64,000 nt of DNA, from the NCBI RefSeq assembly GCF_025949695.1, contig NZ_JAPDFL010000001.1, positions 705,001 to 769,000 of the forward strand. Reading direction: 5' to 3'. This DNA is from Pararhodobacter zhoushanensis. Its GTDB lineage: Bacteria > Pseudomonadota > Alphaproteobacteria > Rhodobacterales > Rhodobacteraceae. The notes beneath the pieces were generated by a model. That model searched no databases. It was not told the origin of the DNA and worked only from the letters and a program-made list of their open reading frames with translations. Both the position numbers and the translations under genes were made by a program. How positions within the stretch are numbered: position 1 is the first letter of the stretch; each line of letters begins with the position of its first letter. This document shows, piece by piece, positions 1-8,678 of the stretch.

Positions 1-497
1 TCTTCCCCTATATCTTCACCGTCTTCCTGTTCATCGTCGCCTCGAACTTCCTGGGCCTGCTGCCCAAGGCGTTCACGCCGACCTCGCATATCGCTGTCAC
101 CGCCGTTCTGGCGATCGGCGTGTTCCTGACCGTGACCATCGTCGGTTTCTACAAGAACGGCGTCGGCTTTCTGGGTCTGTTCTGGGTGTCGTCCGCGCCG
201 CTGGCGCTGCGTCCGATCCTGGCCCTGATCGAGATCATCAGCTACTTCGTGCGTCCCGTCAGCCACTCCATTCGTCTGGCCGGCAACATGATGGCAGGCC
301 ATGCGGTGATCAAAGTGTTCGCTGCCTTCGCGCCGCTGATCCTGATCTCGGGCATCGGTATTGCCGTGACCCCATTGTCCATCATCGCCATCACCGCGAT
401 GTACGGGCTCGAAATTCTCGTGGCCTTCATTCAGGCCTACGTGTTCACCATCCTGACCTGCGTCTACCTCAAGGATGCGCTGCATCCGCACCACTGA
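1..497 (+). CDS. atpB: F0F1 ATP synthase subunit a (5'-truncated)
   Basis: The reading frame is open from base 3 and encodes the C-terminal ~165 residues of subunit a, the membrane protein that forms the proton half-channels against the c-ring. Several hydrophobic segments are visible. The segment ending [14 protein letters not shown] carries the essential stator arginine (in SIRLAGNM) facing the c-ring. The C-terminus LKDALHPHH is typical of alphaproteobacteria. The start codon lies outside the window. It is followed after 45 bp by atpE and then by the b' and b genes, the normal rhodobacterial F0 order. An internal ATG at 120 is not a real start, because homology continues upstream of it. 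Confidence 0.97.
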   Translation, partial: FPYIFTVFLFIVASNFLGLLPKAFTPTSHIAVTAVLAIGVFLTVTIVGFYKNGVGFLGLFWVSSAPLALRPILALIEIISYFVRPVSHSIRLAGNMMAGHAVIKVFAAFAPLILISGIGIAVTPLSIIAITAMYGLEILVAFIQAYVFTILTCVYLKDALHPHH

Positions 498-542
498 GGT
501 CGGGTTCTCCAACTCTGCTAATTCCAAACTAGGAGCTGTAAA

Positions 543-779
543 ATGACTGGCGATATCGTTCAAATGGGTGCGTACATCGGCGCTGGCCTGGCCTGCATGG
601 GCATGGGTGGGGCAGCTGTGGGTGTGGGCAACGTTGCCGGCAACTTCCTGTCGGGCGCTCTGCGCAACCCGTCGGCCGCCGCTGGCCAGACCGCTACGCT
701 GTTCATCGGCATCGCGTTCGCCGAAGCGCTGGGGATCTTCTCGTTCCTCGTTGCGCTCCTGCTGATGTTCGCAGTCTGA
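543..779 (+). CDS. atpE: F0F1 ATP synthase subunit c
   Basis: This 78-residue proteolipid is made of two transmembrane helices joined by a polar loop with RNPSAA, which matches the conserved RNP loop. The proton-carrying acidic residue is the Glu in the second helix ([10 protein letters not shown]). The length is normal for the family. AGGAG lies just upstream of the ATG, in a spacer of 45 bp after atpB. The ring of c subunits rotates as protons pass and drives the central stalk. No sodium-binding signature was noted, so H+ coupling is expected. Confidence 0.97.
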   Translation: MTGDIVQMGAYIGAGLACMGMGGAAVGVGNVAGNFLSGALRNPSAAAGQTATLFIGIAFAEALGIFSFLVALLLMFAV

Positions 780-858
780 TCCTGACACGCCCGTGATCCT
801 TACGGCCGGGTGGGTCTGACGACCTGCCCGGCGGATTCGGTCAATCAGGAGGACGCCC

Positions 859-1446
859 ATGTCTGCAGAAACCGCAGCCGAGCAAATCGCCGAACACGGC
901 GCCGAGCACGGTGCCACTGCCGCGGGTCATGCGACCGAGGCGGCCTCGGGTGGTATGCCGCAACTCGACTTCGCAACCTTTCCGAACCAGATCTTCTGGC
1001 TCGTGGTGGCGCTTGTCGTGCTCTACTTCATTCTCTCGCGCGTGGCGCTGCCCCGGATCGGATCGGTTCTTGCCGAACGTACCGGGACCATCACCAACGA
1101 TATCGCCGCTGCCGAGAGCTTCAAGACGCAGGCCGCCGAGGCCGAGGCAGCCTATCACAAGGCCCTCGATGACGCGCGCGCTGCTGCTGCCAAGGTGATC
1201 GAAGACGCCCGCGCCGATATCCAGAAGGATCTCGATGTGGCGATTGCCAAAGCGGATGCCGAGATTGCCGCGCGTACCGCGGAATCCGAGGTTCGCATCG
1301 GCGAAATCCGCGACAGCGCGGCCGAGGCGGTTACGACCGTCGCCAAGGACACCACCAAGGAAATCCTGGGTGTGTTCGGAGTCAAGGCTGATGCCCGTTC
1401 GGTGACCGCTGCTGTATCGAGCAACCTGAAAGGGGGTGCCGCATGA
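859..1446 (+). CDS. atpF2: F0F1 ATP synthase subunit b'
   Basis: This is a 195-residue peripheral stalk subunit. A low-complexity, His/Ala/Glu-rich N-terminal extension (residues 1-35) precedes one transmembrane segment (about residues 45-65, FWLVVALVVLYFIL). A long Ala/Glu/Lys/Arg-rich coiled coil follows. Having separate b' and b genes is typical of photosynthetic and related alphaproteobacteria. AGGAGG lies 7-8 bp upstream of the ATG. Its stop overlaps the next start as ATGA at 1443-1446, so b is probably translationally coupled and b/b' are made in equal amounts. Confidence 0.93.
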   Translation: MSAETAAEQIAEHGAEHGATAAGHATEAASGGMPQLDFATFPNQIFWLVVALVVLYFILSRVALPRIGSVLAERTGTITNDIAAAESFKTQAAEAEAAYHKALDDARAAAAKVIEDARADIQKDLDVAIAKADAEIAARTAESEVRIGEIRDSAAEAVTTVAKDTTKEILGVFGVKADARSVTAAVSSNLKGGAA

Positions 1447-1997
1447 TCCGGTTTCTTTCCCTGATCCTGGTCGTTGCCGCGTCGCCGGCGATGGCTGCCG
1501 GTTGGTCGATCTCGCTGCGCAACACCGACTTCGTGGTGTTGCTGGCCTTCCTGCTTTTCGTCGGCGTGCTCTTGTACTTCAAGGTTCCCAGCCTGCTGGC
1601 GGGCCTGCTGGACAAGCGCGCTGCGACGATCCGTGCCGAGCTGGATGAAGCCCGCAAGCTGCGCGAAGAAGCGCAGGAGTTGCGTGCCTCGTTCGAGCGC
1701 AAGAAGGCCGAAGTCAAAGAGCAGGCTGACCGCATCGTTGCCAAGGCGAAAGCCGACGCCGAGCAGGCCGCTGCGCAGGCGCGTATCGATCTGGAAGCCT
1801 CGATCGCCCGCCGTCTGCGCGGTGCCGAGGAGCAGATCGCGTCGGCCGAGGCTGCTGCGGTGAAAGAGGTTCGCGATACGGCGATTGCGGTGGCCATTGC
1901 GGCGTCGCGTGATCTGATCGCCAAGAACCTCAGCGCCGAGGATGCCAACAAGCTGATCGAAGACTCGATCGCAACCGTGGATGCGCGTCTGCACTGA
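1443..1997 (+). CDS. atpF: F0F1 ATP synthase subunit b
   Basis: This is a 184-residue peripheral stalk subunit b. It has a signal-like hydrophobic start (residues 1-20), a second membrane segment around residues 30-50 (VVLLAFLLFVGVLLYF), and then a long charged coiled coil to the end that reaches F1. It overlaps b' by four bases. A strong hairpin terminator follows 23 bp after the stop, so this is the last gene of the F0 transcription unit. The F1 genes must lie elsewhere, as is usual in Rhodobacterales. Confidence 0.95.
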   Translation: MIRFLSLILVVAASPAMAAGWSISLRNTDFVVLLAFLLFVGVLLYFKVPSLLAGLLDKRAATIRAELDEARKLREEAQELRASFERKKAEVKEQADRIVAKAKADAEQAAAQARIDLEASIARRLRGAEEQIASAEAAAVKEVRDTAIAVAIAASRDLIAKNLSAEDANKLIEDSIATVDARLH

Positions 1998-2020
1998 CCG
2001 CGCTCTGATGTTGCCCGAAA

Positions 2021-2048
2021 GGCCCCGCTCGCGCGGGGCCTTTTCGTT
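2021..2048 (+). terminator. Intrinsic terminator of the atp F0 operon
   Basis: A perfect 8-bp GC stem (GGCCCCGC / GCGGGGCC, 2021-2028 with 2033-2040) encloses a TCGC loop and is followed by TTTTCGTTT. It lies 23 bp after the atpF stop and before the convergent MnmC-like gene. Confidence 0.85.
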
Positions 2049-2077
2049 TGCGTAGGTCGGGGTTCACCCCGACTCTC

Positions 2078-3124
2078 TCACTGTCTTTTCAAACTATCCG
2101 CGACGCGGAAGCCGTCCGGCACCCCGTCTTCGCCGTCCAACAGCAGATCCGCTGCCAGTTCAGCCAGTTTTGGCGCCATGCCGAAGCCGATCTTGAACCC
2201 GCCGTTCAGCACATAATGCCCCGGCCTGCCCGGCCATTCCCCCAGCATGGGTGCGCGCGACCGGCTGCGAGGGCGCACCCCAGCCCAGCGTTCAAGCAGC
2301 GGCGCGTCAGCCAGATCGGGGCAGAGCGCGCGGGTGCGGGCGATCAGGTCATCAAGCTGTGCGTCGGTGGTGTCGGGTGCGTTGTAGTCACGCTCTGACG
2401 TTGAGCCCACAGCAACGGTGCCATCCGCATGGGGGATGATGTGCAGCGCGTCCGCGAAGAGCTGAGGCGCGTCGCGAAAGTCGGCACGGAACAGGGCCGC
2501 CTGACCTTTGACCCCGTTGCCGAGAGCCTGACCGAGATCCGCCCCCAATGCCTCAAGCCCCTGCACACCCGTCGCCCAAAGAACCCTCCCTTCGGGCGCA
2601 ACCGCGCCACGCTCGACCACCACACCCTTGCTCGCCAGCGCCGCGACCAATGCCTCGGCCGCGCCGCGCGGGCGCATCCGGGCGGTGAGTGTGTCGTGGA
2701 TGATCAGGCCGGTGGGTGATGAAAGCCGCATCCCCGGAACGCTGCCCACCGGCACCACGTTCCAAACCGCCAGCCCCTGCCACAGATCCTGTGCGTTCTG
2801 CCCGCGCTCGACCGCCCGCGCCACCGCAGCCTCATCCGCCAGCGGCTGCACGCGCCCGGTGCGCGCATAGCCCGGATCGCGCCCGCCGGACTGCGCCACA
2901 TCGCGCCAGAACGCTTCGGCCATCATCAGGCTGTCAAACTGGAACGCCTTCTTGGCATTCCACTGCTCGGGCACATGCGGTGCCAGCGCGCCGACGATCC
3001 CGCCCGACGATCCTGCGCCAACGCGCACCGCCTCGATCACCCGGACCGAGGCCCCGCGCCGGGCCATCGCCCATGCGGCTGTCAGGCCAAAGATGCCCGC
3101 GCCCATCACCGTGATTTGTGCCAT
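2078..3124 (-). CDS. FAD-dependent oxidoreductase, MnmC C-terminal (oxidoreductase) domain type
   Basis: This 348-residue member of the DAO/DadA family has an N-terminal dinucleotide-binding motif GAGIFG (residues 8-13) followed by the Glu that contacts the FAD ribose (VIEA). The C-terminal GGFKIGFGMAPK segment resembles the FAD-binding end of MnmC and glycine oxidases. It is divergent from mnmD with only 55 bp between them. In enterobacteria these two activities are fused in MnmC, which removes the carboxymethyl group of cmnm5U34 in tRNA and then methylates nm5U34. Here the two halves appear as separate genes. The role as the oxidoreductase partner is inferred from this pairing; another amine oxidase function is possible. 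Confidence 0.75.
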   Translation of the reverse strand: MAQITVMGAGIFGLTAAWAMARRGASVRVIEAVRVGAGSSGGIVGALAPHVPEQWNAKKAFQFDSLMMAEAFWRDVAQSGGRDPGYARTGRVQPLADEAAVARAVERGQNAQDLWQGLAVWNVVPVGSVPGMRLSSPTGLIIHDTLTARMRPRGAAEALVAALASKGVVVERGAVAPEGRVLWATGVQGLEALGADLGQALGNGVKGQAALFRADFRDAPQLFADALHIIPHADGTVAVGSTSERDYNAPDTTDAQLDDLIARTRALCPDLADAPLLERWAGVRPRSRSRAPMLGEWPGRPGHYVLNGGFKIGFGMAPKLAELAADLLLDGEDGVPDGFRVADSLKRQ

Positions 3125-3179
3125 TGCCTTTCCCTCGCCTGCGCGTAAAGGTCACCCGTTCCTAATCCTTCACACGCGT

Positions 3180-3836
3180 ATGAACCAGCCCAGCCTGACA
3201 TGGACCGACGCCGACACGCCGGTCGCCACCGCCTTTGATGACCCCTATTTTACCGGGGGGCTGGAAGAGACCAATCATGTCTTTCTGGCAGGCAATGGAT
3301 TGCCCGAGCGTCTGCGCGACGGGTTCCACGTCGCCGAACTGGGCTTTGGCACCGGGCTGAACCTGCTGGCCCTTGCGCATGTCTGGCAACCGGAGGGAAC
3401 GCTGCATTTCACCTCGTTCGAGGCCTTCCCGATGGCTGCCACCGACATGGCCCGCGCGTTGGCACCCTTTGGCCTGCCGCAGGCCGACGCCTTGGTCGCG
3501 CAATGGGCCGCTGCCACCGGGCCGGTGCGCGCGGTCAACCTGCCCGGCATCAAGGCCCGGATCCACATCGGTGACGCCCGCGAGACACTGCCCGACTGGC
3601 CGCATGTCGCTGACGCGTGGTTTCTGGACGGCTTCGCCCCCGCCCGTAACCCCGAACTGTGGAATGAAGCCCTGATGGCGCAGGTCGCGCGCCACACCGC
3701 GCCGGGCGGCACCGCAGCCACGTATACCGCCGCAGGCCATGTCCGCCGCGGGCTTGAGGCCGCAGGCTTCACCGTGACCCGCCAGCCCGGTTTCGGGCGC
3801 AAGAAACACATGACCACCGCCAGGATGCCCCAATGA
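3180..3836 (+). CDS. mnmD: tRNA (5-methylaminomethyl-2-thiouridine)(34)-methyltransferase MnmD
   Basis: This 218-residue protein matches the MnmD/MnmC N-terminal methyltransferase domain. It has the entry segment DDPYFTGGLEETNHVFLAGN, the SAM-binding motif ELGFGTGLN and WFLDGFAPARNPELW with a catalytic-type Asp. The C-terminus is FGRKKHMTTA. It would use SAM to methylate nm5U34 of tRNAs, the last step of mnm5(s2)U synthesis. The start at 3180 was chosen because family homology begins at NQPSLTW; a longer upstream reading frame to 2952 overlaps the divergent gene and has no family match. The stop overlaps the next gene by four bases. Confidence 0.88.
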   Translation: MNQPSLTWTDADTPVATAFDDPYFTGGLEETNHVFLAGNGLPERLRDGFHVAELGFGTGLNLLALAHVWQPEGTLHFTSFEAFPMAATDMARALAPFGLPQADALVAQWAAATGPVRAVNLPGIKARIHIGDARETLPDWPHVADAWFLDGFAPARNPELWNEALMAQVARHTAPGGTAATYTAAGHVRRGLEAAGFTVTRQPGFGRKKHMTTARMPQ

Positions 3837-4710
3837 CCACCCGTCAGAACACCACCCTCGGCGTCTGGCTGATGGTCGCCGTTACGTTGATCTTCGCTCT
3901 GCAGGATGGCATCTCGCGCCATCTGGCCGGGGAATACAACGTCTTCATGGTGGTGATGATCCGCTACTGGTTCTTTGCCACCTTCGTCATCGTCCTTGCC
4001 AGCCGCATGGCGGGCGGGTTGCGCAATGCGGCGCGCTCGCGCGCACCAAAGACGCAGATCTTTCGCGGAGCCTTGCTGGCGCTTGAAATCTTCGTGGCGA
4101 TCATCAGCTTTGTCTGGCTGGGTCTGGTCGAGGCTCACGCCGTCTTTGCCACCTATCCGCTGCTGATCGCCGCGCTGTCGGGGCCGGTGCTGGGCGAGAA
4201 AGTCGGCTGGCGGCGCTGGGTCGCGATCGGCATCGGCTTTGTCGGCGTGCTGGTGATTCTGGAGCCGGGCTTTGGCGTGTTCAAGCCCGAGGCGCTGATG
4301 GCCGTCCTCGCCGCCTTCATGTTCGCGCTGTACGGCCTGTTGACCCGCTACGTCTCGCGGTTCGACTCAAGCGCTGTGAGTTTTTCTGGACCGGCGTTAC
4401 CGGCGCGGTGGTCACCACTGCCGTAGGCATCTGGTTCTGGGAGCCGATGATCGGCAGCGACTGGGCGTGGATGGCGCTGCTCTGCGTCACCTCGGTCACC
4501 AGTCATTTCCTGCTGATCCGCGCGTATGAGGTTGCCGAGGCCTCGGCCATCCAGCCGTTCGCGTACCTGCAACTGGTCTTCGCCAGCACCATCGGGATCA
4601 CCATCTTCAACGAAACACTACGCCCCAACGTTGCCGTCGGGGCGGTGATCGTGGTCTGCGCCGGGCTGTTCACCCTGTGGCGCGCGCGGGTGGCGGAAGC
4701 CCGGCCTTAA
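3833..4710 (+). pseudogene. EamA/DMT-family transporter, interrupted by one frameshift
   Basis: Two abutting frames together encode one ten-helix drug/metabolite-type permease. The first (3833-4426) carries the N-terminal part from MTTRQNTTLGVWLM to RYVSRFDSSAVSF. The second (from before 4408 to 4710) continues as FWTGVTGAVVTTAVGIWFW to the C-terminus. Adding one T to the T5 run at 4381-4385 restores a continuous 292-residue protein of normal family length. The gene overlaps mnmD by four bases (ATGA), so it belongs to that operon. Substrate unknown. I regard the interruption as more likely a homopolymer sequencing error than a genuine null allele, because both halves are well conserved. Confidence 0.8.
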
Positions 4711-5018
4711 CCGCTGGTGCAGAGCTGCTCGGCCAGCGCGCCAAAGGCACGGTAGCGGGCCCAGAATTCATTGTCCGCCCGCGTCGGCGACATGCGCACG
4801 GTCTGTGCTTCATCGGGATCGGTGAAAAAGCGCGCGGCGCGGCGCTGCTCTGACCGGGTCAGCGTGCGATCGGCGGCGGCGTCGATGCAGCGGCACAATT
4901 CGCGGTTCGACTGACGACGTTCCGAGTCATTGCAGGCGCGCTCGACCGGGCCAGCAACAGCGGTGGCCGGAGCCAAGGTTACAACCGCAAGAAATGCGGC
5001 GCTCAACAGATATTTCAT
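4707..5018 (-). CDS. Small exported protein, conserved in Rhodobacteraceae
   Basis: A 103-residue protein with a clear signal peptide (MKYLLSAAFLAVVTLAPATAVA, cleavage near residue 22). The mature domain has four cysteines (CNDSE, CRC, LCTSG), probably forming periplasmic disulfides. Similar proteins in Rhodobacteraceae are often labelled arginine transporter, which nothing in the sequence supports. Its 3' end overlaps the convergent EamA gene. The upstream 200 bp (5019-5218) includes an unusually AT-rich stretch (about 5056-5105) that could hold its promoter. Function unknown. Confidence 0.75.
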   Translation of the reverse strand: MKYLLSAAFLAVVTLAPATAVAGPVERACNDSERRQSNRELCRCIDAAADRTLTRSEQRRAARFFTDPDEAQTVRMSPTRADNEFWARYRAFGALAEQLCTSG

Positions 5019-5218
5019 AGATGCCTCGTTCAGGAGTGCAGCCCTTGGCAGGCCGTCTTAACAACGCGTTATAACACTACGTTAAATATACCAAAAATAC
5101 GATATCGGGACAACCGCTAGCACTGGTATCGGCGGGTTTCCCCGCCGCAAAATCAGGGTGCTGTGTGATTGCGCGCGAATCGCCCTCTGCTACTCTTACC
5201 CTAACATCGGGGGGCACC

Positions 5219-6802
5219 ATGGCGGATTGGGACTATATCATCGTGGGCGCGGGCAGCGCCGGGGCCGTGCTGGCCAACCGCCTGAGCGCCAGGCACCGGG
5301 TGCTGTTGCTCGAGGCCGGGGGCAGCGACAATTACCTCTGGGTGCATATCCCCGTCGGCTATCTCTACTGCATCGACAACCCTCGCACCGACTGGCAACT
5401 GCGCACCGCGGCCGAGCCGGGGCTGAACGGCCGCTCGCTGCTCTACCCGCGCGGCAAGGTGTTGGGCGGGTGCTCGTCGATCAACGGCATGCTCTATCTG
5501 CGCGGACAGGCGGCAGACTATGACCAGTGGCGGCAGGCGGGGAATACCGGCTGGGGCTGGGACGACGTGTTGCCGTTCTTCAAGAAGCACGAGGATTACG
5601 CGGCAGGCGAGCCGGGTGAGATGCACGGCACCGGCGGCGAGTGGCGGGTCGAGAACCAGCGGCTGCGCTGGGATATCTTGGATGACTGGGCGAAGGCGGC
5701 GCAAGAGGTCGGCATCCCGGCGGTCGAGGATTTCAACACCGGCGATAATGAGGGCGTGGCCTATTTCAAGGTCAACCAGCGCTCGGGCTGGCGCTGGAAC
5801 ACGGCCAAGGCGTTCCTGCGCCCGGCGCGGCGCTCGGGCAATCTGCAGATCCATACCGGGTCGCAGGCGACCGGGCTGATCTTCGACGGCACCCGCTGCG
5901 TCGGCGTGCGCTATCTGCGCGATGGTCAGCCAACCGAAGAGCGCGCAGCGGCCGAGGTGATCGTGTCGGCAGGCTCCATCGGCTCGACCCAGTTGCTGCA
6001 ACTGGCAGGGATCGGCCCGGCCGAGCGGCTGCAGGCGCTGGGAATCGCGCCGCGACAGGACTGCGACGCCGGGGAGAACCTGCAAGACCACCTGCAACTG
6101 CGGCTTGCCTACAAGGTCACCGGGGGCAAGACACTGAACACCATGGCCAATTCGCTGGTCGGCAAGGCCATGATTGCGGCGCAATACGCGCTGATGCGGT
6201 CCGGGCCGATGTCGATGGCACCCAGCCAGCTGGGGGCCTTTGCCCGTTCTGGCCCTGATGTTGACCGTGCGGATCTTGAGTACCATGTCCAACCGCTGAG
6301 CCTCGACGCCTTCGGCCAGCCGCCGCACGCCTTTCCGGCGATCACCGCCAGCGTCTGCAACCTGCGTCCCGAAAGCCGCGGCCATGTCCGCATCGGTTCG
6401 AAAGACGCGCGGGAGGCGCCGGTCATCGCGCCCAACTACCTCAGCGCCGCCGCCGACCGCCGCGTGGCTGCCGCGTCGATCCGCCTGACCCGGCGGATCA
6501 TGGCGGCGCCGGCCATGGCGCGCTACAAACCCGAAGAGTTCAAGCCCGGCCCGCAGGCGCAAAACGAAGATGACCTGATCCGCGCCGCTGGCGAGATCGG
6601 CACAACCATCTTTCACCCGGTGGGCACCTGCCGCATGGGCACCGACCCGCGCGCGGTGGTGGCCCCGGACCTGCGGGTGAACGGCGTGCAGGGGCTGCGG
6701 GTGGTGGATGCGTCCGTGATGCCGACCATCCCGTCGGGCAACACCAATTCGCCCACCCTCATGATCGCCGAAAAAGCCGCCGCGATGATTTTGGCCGGGT
6801 AG
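5219..6802 (+). CDS. GMC-family FAD oxidoreductase (choline dehydrogenase-like)
   Basis: A 527-residue glucose-methanol-choline oxidoreductase. It has the FAD motif GAGSAGAVLANRL near the N-terminus with the Glu at LLLEAGG, the GMC signature GGCSSINGMLYLRG, and near the C-terminus HPVGTCRMG with the catalytic His followed by NTNSPTLMIAEKAA with the paired Asn. It would oxidise a primary alcohol with FAD; the substrate cannot be told from sequence. The start at 5219 was chosen for the GGGGGG tract (5209-5214) at ribosome-binding distance and because homology begins at WDYIIVGAG. It appears monocistronic, ending before a repeat element. Confidence 0.88.
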   Translation: MADWDYIIVGAGSAGAVLANRLSARHRVLLLEAGGSDNYLWVHIPVGYLYCIDNPRTDWQLRTAAEPGLNGRSLLYPRGKVLGGCSSINGMLYLRGQAADYDQWRQAGNTGWGWDDVLPFFKKHEDYAAGEPGEMHGTGGEWRVENQRLRWDILDDWAKAAQEVGIPAVEDFNTGDNEGVAYFKVNQRSGWRWNTAKAFLRPARRSGNLQIHTGSQATGLIFDGTRCVGVRYLRDGQPTEERAAAEVIVSAGSIGSTQLLQLAGIGPAERLQALGIAPRQDCDAGENLQDHLQLRLAYKVTGGKTLNTMANSLVGKAMIAAQYALMRSGPMSMAPSQLGAFARSGPDVDRADLEYHVQPLSLDAFGQPPHAFPAITASVCNLRPESRGHVRIGSKDAREAPVIAPNYLSAAADRRVAAASIRLTRRIMAAPAMARYKPEEFKPGPQAQNEDDLIRAAGEIGTTIFHPVGTCRMGTDPRAVVAPDLRVNGVQGLRVVDASVMPTIPSGNTNSPTLMIAEKAAAMILAG

Positions 6803-6875
6803 AGCGGGCACCCACCCCCACGGCAGAGTCAACTGAGCAGAGCGGCGCAGTTAACAAAGCGTTAAAGCCGCATTT

Positions 6876-6946
6876 TCTGTCTGAAAATATCCTCGGGGGG
6901 TGAATTCGGCGCCAGCCGAAGAGGGGGGCGGAAAGCCCCCTTGCCC
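6876..6946. repeat. ~70-bp palindromic repeat element, copy 1 (convergent intergenic)
   Basis: On the minus strand this reads as a G-rich hairpin (GGGCAAGGGGGCTTTCCGCC region), a second hairpin around CTTCGGC/GCCGAA, then GAATTCACC followed by CCCCGAGGATATTTTC and AGACAG. It is nearly identical to 17268-17339 in the opposite orientation and shares its end motif with 12041-12131. It sits between the 3' ends of two convergent genes. Confidence 0.8.
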
Positions 6947-6950
6947 GGCC

Positions 6951-7406
6951 TTACAGGGGAAGTCCGGCGAAGGTCTTGAGCTGGTTCATCACGATCTGGC
7001 TCTGCACCCGTGACACCGCAGGGTGGGGCAGCAGCCGCTCGTGGATCAGCACGTTCAGCGCCCCAAGATCCGCACACCAGACGCGCAGCAGGTAATCGGC
7101 CTCGCCGGTCAGGCTCCAGACGCTGACCACCTCGGGCAGCGTGCCCAGCAGGCGCTCGAAGCTTTTGGCGCGGTCGGGGGTGTGGGTGGCCATCTGCACC
7201 TGCACAAAGGCCTGCACACTCAGCCCCACCCGGGCCGGGTCCAGCCGGGCGGCATAGCTGAGGACATAGCCCTCGGCCTCGAGCCGGGCGCGGCGGCGCG
7301 CGGCCTGGCTGGGGGACAGGTTGATGCGCGCGCCAAGTTCTTGCGCGGTGAGCATCGCGTCGGTCTGGATCAGCGCCAGAATGCGCGCATCGGTTTCGTC
7401 GATCAT
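6951..7406 (-). CDS. Lrp/AsnC-family transcriptional regulator
   Basis: A 151-residue protein with an N-terminal winged helix-turn-helix (MIDETDARILALIQ to NLSPSQAARRRARLEAEG) and a C-terminal RAM/effector-binding domain (FVQVQMATHTPDRAKSFERLL, then VVSVWSLTGEADYLLRV). The start at 7406 is preferred over an upstream ATG at 7424 because family homology starts at IDETDA. It is divergent from hppD with 133 bp between, and a perfect palindrome lies in that gap. Lrp-type regulators in this position commonly control aromatic amino-acid catabolism, so regulation of hppD and of itself is inferred. Confidence 0.9.
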   Translation of the reverse strand: MIDETDARILALIQTDAMLTAQELGARINLSPSQAARRRARLEAEGYVLSYAARLDPARVGLSVQAFVQVQMATHTPDRAKSFERLLGTLPEVVSVWSLTGEADYLLRVWCADLGALNVLIHERLLPHPAVSRVQSQIVMNQLKTFAGLPL

Positions 7407-7428
7407 GACATTCCATCGCATCAAAGTG

Positions 7429-7446
7429 GTGAAATCCGCATTTCAC
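7429..7446. promoter_or_regulatory. Perfect inverted repeat, candidate Lrp-type operator
   Basis: GTGAAAT-CCGC-ATTTCAC has 7-bp perfect arms and a 4-bp spacer. It lies 23 bp upstream of the Lrp-type gene start and 93 bp upstream of hppD. The position suits autoregulation and control of the divergent gene. Confidence 0.55.
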
Positions 7447-7539
7447 GCGCATCTCTGCCGGCCACACTGCCCCAGTTCGCGCCCCGCGCGCAAGCCATGC
7501 GCCCTAAGATGCACCCAACACGCATCATAGGAGAACGTC

Positions 7540-8634
7540 ATGGGCCCCTTCCCGCATAACGCCCCGCGCGCCACGATCAGCGACAGCAACCCCGCCGGCA
7601 CCGACGGGTTCGAGTTCGTCGAATTCGCGCATACCGAGCCGGAAACGCTGCGCACCCTCTTCGCCAGGATGGGTTATGAGAAGGTCGCGACCCACAAGAC
7701 CAAGGCGATCGAGCTGTGGCAGCAGGGCGACATCACCTATGTGCTGAACGACGAACCCGGCAGCCACGCCCGCGCCTTTGTTGACGAGCACGGCCCCTGC
7801 GCGCCCTCGATGGGCTGGCGCGTTGTCGATGCGCAGCACGCCTTTGACCACGCTGTCGCCAAGGGTGCCGAGCCCTACACCGGCCCCGGCAAGACCATGG
7901 ATGTGCCCGCGATCAAGGGGATCGGTGGCAGCCTGATCTATTTCGTCGATCAGTATTGGGATGCCTCGCCCTATAACGCCGAATTCGACTGGGTAGAGAC
8001 GGCGCATCCGCAGGGCGTGGGCTTCTTTTATCTCGATCACCTGACCCACAACGTCCACAAGGGCAACATGGACGTCTGGTTCAAGTTCTACGGCGATCTG
8101 TTCAACTTCCGCGAGATCCGCTTTTTCGACATCGCTGGCAAATTCACCGGCCTGACCAGCCGCGCCCTGACCTCGCCCTGCGGTCGCATCCGCATCCCGA
8201 TCAACGAGGATCGCGGCGAGACCGGGCAGATCGTCGAATACCTCAAGCGTTACAAGGGCGAGGGCATCCAGCATATCGCCGTCGGTTCCGAGGATATCTA
8301 CAGCGCCACCGACGCGATTGCCGAGCGCGGCATCAAGTTCATGCCCGCCCCGCCGCATGCGTATTACGAATTGAGCAAGGACCGCGTCACCGGGCATCAG
8401 GAACCGCTGGATCAGATGGAAAAGCACGGCATCCTGATCGACGGTGAAGGCGTGGTGGATGGCGGCGAGACGCGCATCCTGTTGCAGATCTTCTCCAAGA
8501 CCGTGATCGGGCCGATCTTCTTTGAATTCATCCAGCGCAAAGGCGATGACGGCTTTGGCGAGGGTAACTTCAAGGCGCTGTTTGAATCCATCGAGCAGGA
8601 TCAGATCGAGCGCGGCGTCCTGAAAGCCAGCTGA
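7540..8634 (+). CDS. hppD: 4-hydroxyphenylpyruvate dioxygenase
   Basis: A 364-residue Fe(II) dioxygenase that converts 4-hydroxyphenylpyruvate to homogentisate in tyrosine catabolism. The three iron ligands are visible as His167 (YLDHLTHNV), His245 (GIQHIAV) and Glu329 (FFEFIQRKG). Two vicinal-oxygen-chelate domains are present. Length is normal. AGGAGA precedes the ATG at good spacing. It is divergent from an Lrp-type regulator. No homogentisate dioxygenase or fumarylacetoacetase gene lies in the immediate neighbourhood. A hairpin without a T-tract follows the stop. Confidence 0.96.
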   Translation: MGPFPHNAPRATISDSNPAGTDGFEFVEFAHTEPETLRTLFARMGYEKVATHKTKAIELWQQGDITYVLNDEPGSHARAFVDEHGPCAPSMGWRVVDAQHAFDHAVAKGAEPYTGPGKTMDVPAIKGIGGSLIYFVDQYWDASPYNAEFDWVETAHPQGVGFFYLDHLTHNVHKGNMDVWFKFYGDLFNFREIRFFDIAGKFTGLTSRALTSPCGRIRIPINEDRGETGQIVEYLKRYKGEGIQHIAVGSEDIYSATDAIAERGIKFMPAPPHAYYELSKDRVTGHQEPLDQMEKHGILIDGEGVVDGGETRILLQIFSKTVIGPIFFEFIQRKGDDGFGEGNFKALFESIEQDQIERGVLKAS

Positions 8635-8641
8635 TCGGGCG

Positions 8642-8678
8642 GGGTGCAGAGGGTCTGTGTCCCTTAGCCTCTGCGCCC
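8642..8678 (+). terminator. Hairpin after hppD, weak terminator candidate
   Basis: GCAGAGG (8646-8652) pairs with CCTCTGC (8668-8674), extended by GGG/CCC outside. There is no T-tract, so it may stabilise or process the mRNA rather than terminate it. Confidence 0.35.

Noticed and set aside
841..1994. Long minus-strand frames opposite the ATP synthase b'/b genes (for example 1155-1994)
   Set aside because: They mirror the Ala/Glu-rich coiled-coil coding strand and show low-complexity Arg/Ala content without homology.
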